A stretch of DNA of 18,289 nt from Deltaproteobacteria bacterium. GTDB lineage: Bacteria; Myxococcota; Polyangia; Haliangiales; Haliangiaceae. Under the pieces are notes generated by a model, which saw nothing but the letters and a program-made list of their open reading frames with translations, was not told the DNA's origin and searched no databases. The translations under genes were made by a program, and so were the position numbers. The number at the start of each line of letters is the position of its first letter. The first letter of the stretch is position 1. The stretch lies in the NCBI GenBank assembly GCA_018262455.1, contig JAGSPR010000085.1, positions 1 to 18,289 of the forward strand. Reading direction: 5' to 3'. This document shows, piece by piece, positions 16,492 through 18,289 of this stretch.

Positions 16492-16956
16492 GTGAAGATC
16501 GAGAAAGGCCATCGAGTCACCGTCAAGGTCGACCTCTCCGTTGTCGGAGGCGCGTCGCTCGAGAAGAGTACCGTCGAGTACATCCAAGGGGGAGGCACGA
16601 TGTTGCCTGGCCTCGAGGCCGTGCTCGCAGGGCTCGAGAAAGGCGCCAAGCGCGAGGGCGTCATCAAGGCCAAGGACGCGTTCGGCGCCACCAAGCTCCC
16701 GCCGAAGAACATGAAGCGGACCGAGTTCCCCAAGGACGCGAACATCACCGCGGGTGAGAAGTTCGCTGCCAAGGGCGAGAACGGCATGGATGTGGTGCTG
16801 CTGATCGAGAAGATCACCGGCGATACGGTCGAGGTGCGGTTCGTTCACCCGCTCGCCGACAAGGACATCCAGTACGCTGCCGAGGTGATCCAGGTCACCG
16901 ACCCGCGTCCGCCGCCGATGCCGAGCGCAGCCCTCGATCTCGAAGAAGAGAAGTAG
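16492..16956 (+). CDS. SlyD-like FKBP-type peptidyl-prolyl cis-trans isomerase
   Basis: The open frame begins upstream at 16381, but the GTG at 16492 (MKIEKGHRVTVKVDLSV) gives the usual SlyD start; the 37 earlier codons look non-coding. The 154-aa product has the split FKBP domain: VEYIQGGGTMLPGLEAVLAGLEKG corresponds to the 'Y.HG.G.L..GLE.AL.G...G' block. KAKDAFG matches the 'A.DAYG' turn, and VHPLADKDIQYAAEVIQV is the closing strand ('NH.LAG..L.F.V.V'). The insert-in-flap chaperone segment lies between about 66 and 125. The metal-binding His-rich tail of E. coli SlyD is absent; the protein ends in an acidic LDLEEEK. The first loop is shorter than usual and reads SLEKS where many members have DES. 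It assists proline isomerisation in cytoplasmic folding. GDPD follows 2 nt later. Confidence 0.87.
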   Translation: MKIEKGHRVTVKVDLSVVGGASLEKSTVEYIQGGGTMLPGLEAVLAGLEKGAKREGVIKAKDAFGATKLPPKNMKRTEFPKDANITAGEKFAAKGENGMDVVLLIEKITGDTVEVRFVHPLADKDIQYAAEVIQVTDPRPPPMPSAALDLEEEK

Positions 16957-16958
16957 CC

Positions 16959-17720
16959 GTGCACGTCCGGCGTCTCTACGCTCATCGCGGCGCTTCGGCG
17001 GAGCTGCCGGAGAACACGATGCCGGCGTTCGAGCGCGCCGTCGAGATCGGCGTCGACGTGCTCGAGATGGACGTCCAGCTCACGCGAGACGGACAGCTGA
17101 TCGTCGTGCACGATGATCATTGCGCTCGCACGACGGGCGCTCAGGCGAGCTGGGCCGAGATCGATCTCGCCCAGGCGCGCGAGCTCGACTCCGGCTGGGG
17201 CTTCGTGGCCACCGACGGCTCGCGTCCGTTCGCCGGCAAGGGCATCACCGTCCCGACGTTCGCCGAGGTCCTCGAGCGGTTTCCGACGACGTCGATCAAC
17301 GTCGATCTCAAGGGCGGGCGCGCCGTCCAGGAGATGCTGAAGCTCGTGCGCGAGCAACACGCCGAAGATCGCGTCACGCTCGCCAGCTTCCACACGCGCA
17401 CCGCGGTCGCGGTCCGCCGCGGCGGCTACGCCGGCGCCACCGGGCTCTCGAGGTACGAGGTCGCGTCGTTGCTGTCGCTGCCGTCGCTGTTCTGGCGGCA
17501 GCTGCCGTTCACCGGCAACGCCGCGCAGGTCCCGACCCATCACGGCCGGCTGCGCTTCGATCGCGCGACGTTCATCGCGAAGTGCCACAGCCTGGGGTTA
17601 CGCGTCGACTTCTGGACCATCGATGAACCGGCCGAGGCGACGCGCCTGCTCGCGCTCGGGGCCGACGGCATCATGACGAACGATCCGCGCGCGATCCGCC
17701 CGCTGTTCTATGCGACGTGA
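16959..17720 (+). CDS. Glycerophosphodiester phosphodiesterase
   Basis: A 253-aa TIM-barrel enzyme of the GDPD family that hydrolyses glycerophosphodiesters to glycerol-3-phosphate and an alcohol, used in phospholipid turnover. The GTG start lies 2 nt after the previous stop, with AGAAG upstream. Catalytic and metal-binding residues are all present: His9-Arg10-Gly in YAHRGAS, Glu18 in PENT, Glu36 and Asp38 in VLEMDVQLTRDG, and His51 in VVHDDH. Later strands SINVDLKGG, VTLASFHT, LRVDFWTID and ALGADGIMTNDP complete the barrel. There is no signal peptide, so it acts in the cytoplasm on imported or internal lipid products. It is co-transcribed with the SlyD-like gene; the inositol-phosphate synthase gene follows after 187 bp. 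Confidence 0.95.
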   Translation: MHVRRLYAHRGASAELPENTMPAFERAVEIGVDVLEMDVQLTRDGQLIVVHDDHCARTTGAQASWAEIDLAQARELDSGWGFVATDGSRPFAGKGITVPTFAEVLERFPTTSINVDLKGGRAVQEMLKLVREQHAEDRVTLASFHTRTAVAVRRGGYAGATGLSRYEVASLLSLPSLFWRQLPFTGNAAQVPTHHGRLRFDRATFIAKCHSLGLRVDFWTIDEPAEATRLLALGADGIMTNDPRAIRPLFYAT

Positions 17721-17771
17721 TCGCCCGCTGCCGCCCGGATGACCGCTCCCGCAGTCGGCCGGCTTCGACGT

Positions 17772-17789
17772 GGCGCGGGCTAGCGCGCC
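17772..17789 (+). terminator. Possible hairpin terminator after GDPD
   Basis: GGCGCG-GGCTAG-CGCGCC gives a 6-bp GC stem with a 6-nt loop, 51 nt after the GDPD stop. No U-tract follows, so it could equally be an ordinary hairpin in GC-rich DNA. Confidence 0.22.
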
Positions 17790-17907
17790 GATACCATTCA
17801 CGTCGTTCCTGTCGAAGTTTCACCACCAAGGGTTCCGTTCTCCAGCTCTTGCGAGCCACCGCTCCGTGGTGCAATTTCACCCTTTCCCTCACTCGGAGTT
17901 CGCGCAC

Positions 17908-18289
17908 ATGGCTCTCAAGAAAGGCGTCGACGTCAAGCCGGCAAGCGGCAAGCTCGGCATCCTGCTGCCCGGGATGGGCGCGGTCGCGACGACGTTCATC
18001 GCGGGTGTTCAATCGATCCGCCGCGGGCTCGGCAAGCCGATCGGTTCGCTGACCCAGATGGGTCACATCCGGCTCGGCAAGCGGACCGACAAATCGAATC
18101 CGGCGATCAAGGACTACATCTCGCTCGCGAAGCTCGATGACATCGTGTTCGGCGGCTGGGACATCTTCCCGGACAACGCGTACGAGGCGGCAGTCCGCGC
18201 TGGCGTGCTCGAAGCGAAGCACCTCGAGCCGCTCCGCGCGGAGCTCGAGGCGATCAAGCCGATGCCCGCCGTGTTCGAGCAGAAGTACG
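17908..18289 (+). CDS. ino1: Inositol-3-phosphate synthase (3' end outside window)
   Basis: The first 127 codons of myo-inositol-1(3)-phosphate synthase, which converts glucose-6-phosphate to inositol phosphate with NAD as an internal redox cofactor. The ATG has a GGAG ribosome site 9 nt upstream. The NAD-binding turn appears as KLGILLPGMGAVATTFIAG (residues 15-33), the Rossmann glycine cluster seen in bacterial Ino1. Then come LTQMGHIRLGKRTD and the family hallmark FGGWDIFPDNAYEAA. EPLRAELEAIKPMPAVF is also typical of the bacterial branch. The frame is open to the end of the window; roughly 70% of the expected 400-440 residues lie beyond it. A weak promoter (TTGCGA 17849-17854, 17-bp spacer, CAATTT 17872-17877) is possible. 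Confidence 0.95.
   Translation, partial: MALKKGVDVKPASGKLGILLPGMGAVATTFIAGVQSIRRGLGKPIGSLTQMGHIRLGKRTDKSNPAIKDYISLAKLDDIVFGGWDIFPDNAYEAAVRAGVLEAKHLEPLRAELEAIKPMPAVFEQKY

Overview
The window is GC-rich, densely coded chromosomal DNA from a Gram-negative bacterium. The gene mix suggests a myxobacterium-like deltaproteobacterium (Myxococcota, perhaps a Haliangiales/Kofleriaceae-type lineage). It has an NtrY-type sensor kinase behind a DUF4390-like protein, many predicted lipoproteins and secreted orphan proteins, frequent GTG starts and a bacterial myo-inositol-phosphate synthase. The taxonomic placement is inference from protein character, not from a search.

Layout. At 2-2166 (+) lie the end of a DUF4390-like exported protein and an overlapping NtrY-like histidine kinase. 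At 2418-3770 (+) is a secreted 450-aa orphan protein that converges on a lipoprotein with a Cys-based tyrosine-phosphatase motif (3796-4971, -). At 5157-6533 (-) is a 458-aa protein of unknown function. It is divergent from a small membrane protein (6814-7470, +), and the 280 bp between them is filled by an unusual set of direct and inverted repeats. At 7485-8932 (-) is a probable run of a 76-aa ORF, a 196-aa orphan and a PduO-type cobalamin adenosyltransferase. BioB (biotin synthase) is at 8974-10035 (-). At 10123-14591 (-) is a two-gene RND efflux operon (membrane fusion protein plus inner-membrane pump) with no outer-membrane channel gene. At 14695-15879 (-) a secreted His-motif protein and a small lipoprotein form a pair. 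At 15953-16354 (-) is a WHy/LEA14-like lipoprotein. At 16492-17720 (+) are a SlyD-like FKBP prolyl isomerase and a glycerophosphodiester phosphodiesterase, 2 nt apart. At 17908 to the end (+) is the start of inositol-3-phosphate synthase.

Functionally the window is mixed housekeeping: cofactor metabolism (biotin, adenosylcobalamin), phospholipid headgroup and inositol metabolism (GDPD, Ino1), efflux, envelope lipoproteins and signalling. I found no phage, transposase, CRISPR, toxin-antitoxin or biosynthetic cluster. The most unusual structure is the intergenic palindromic repeat at 6549-6796. Secondary points of interest are the lipoprotein phosphatase, the His-motif secreted protein, the coupled small ORF at 8702-8932 and the stacked hairpins just before the cobalamin adenosyltransferase gene.
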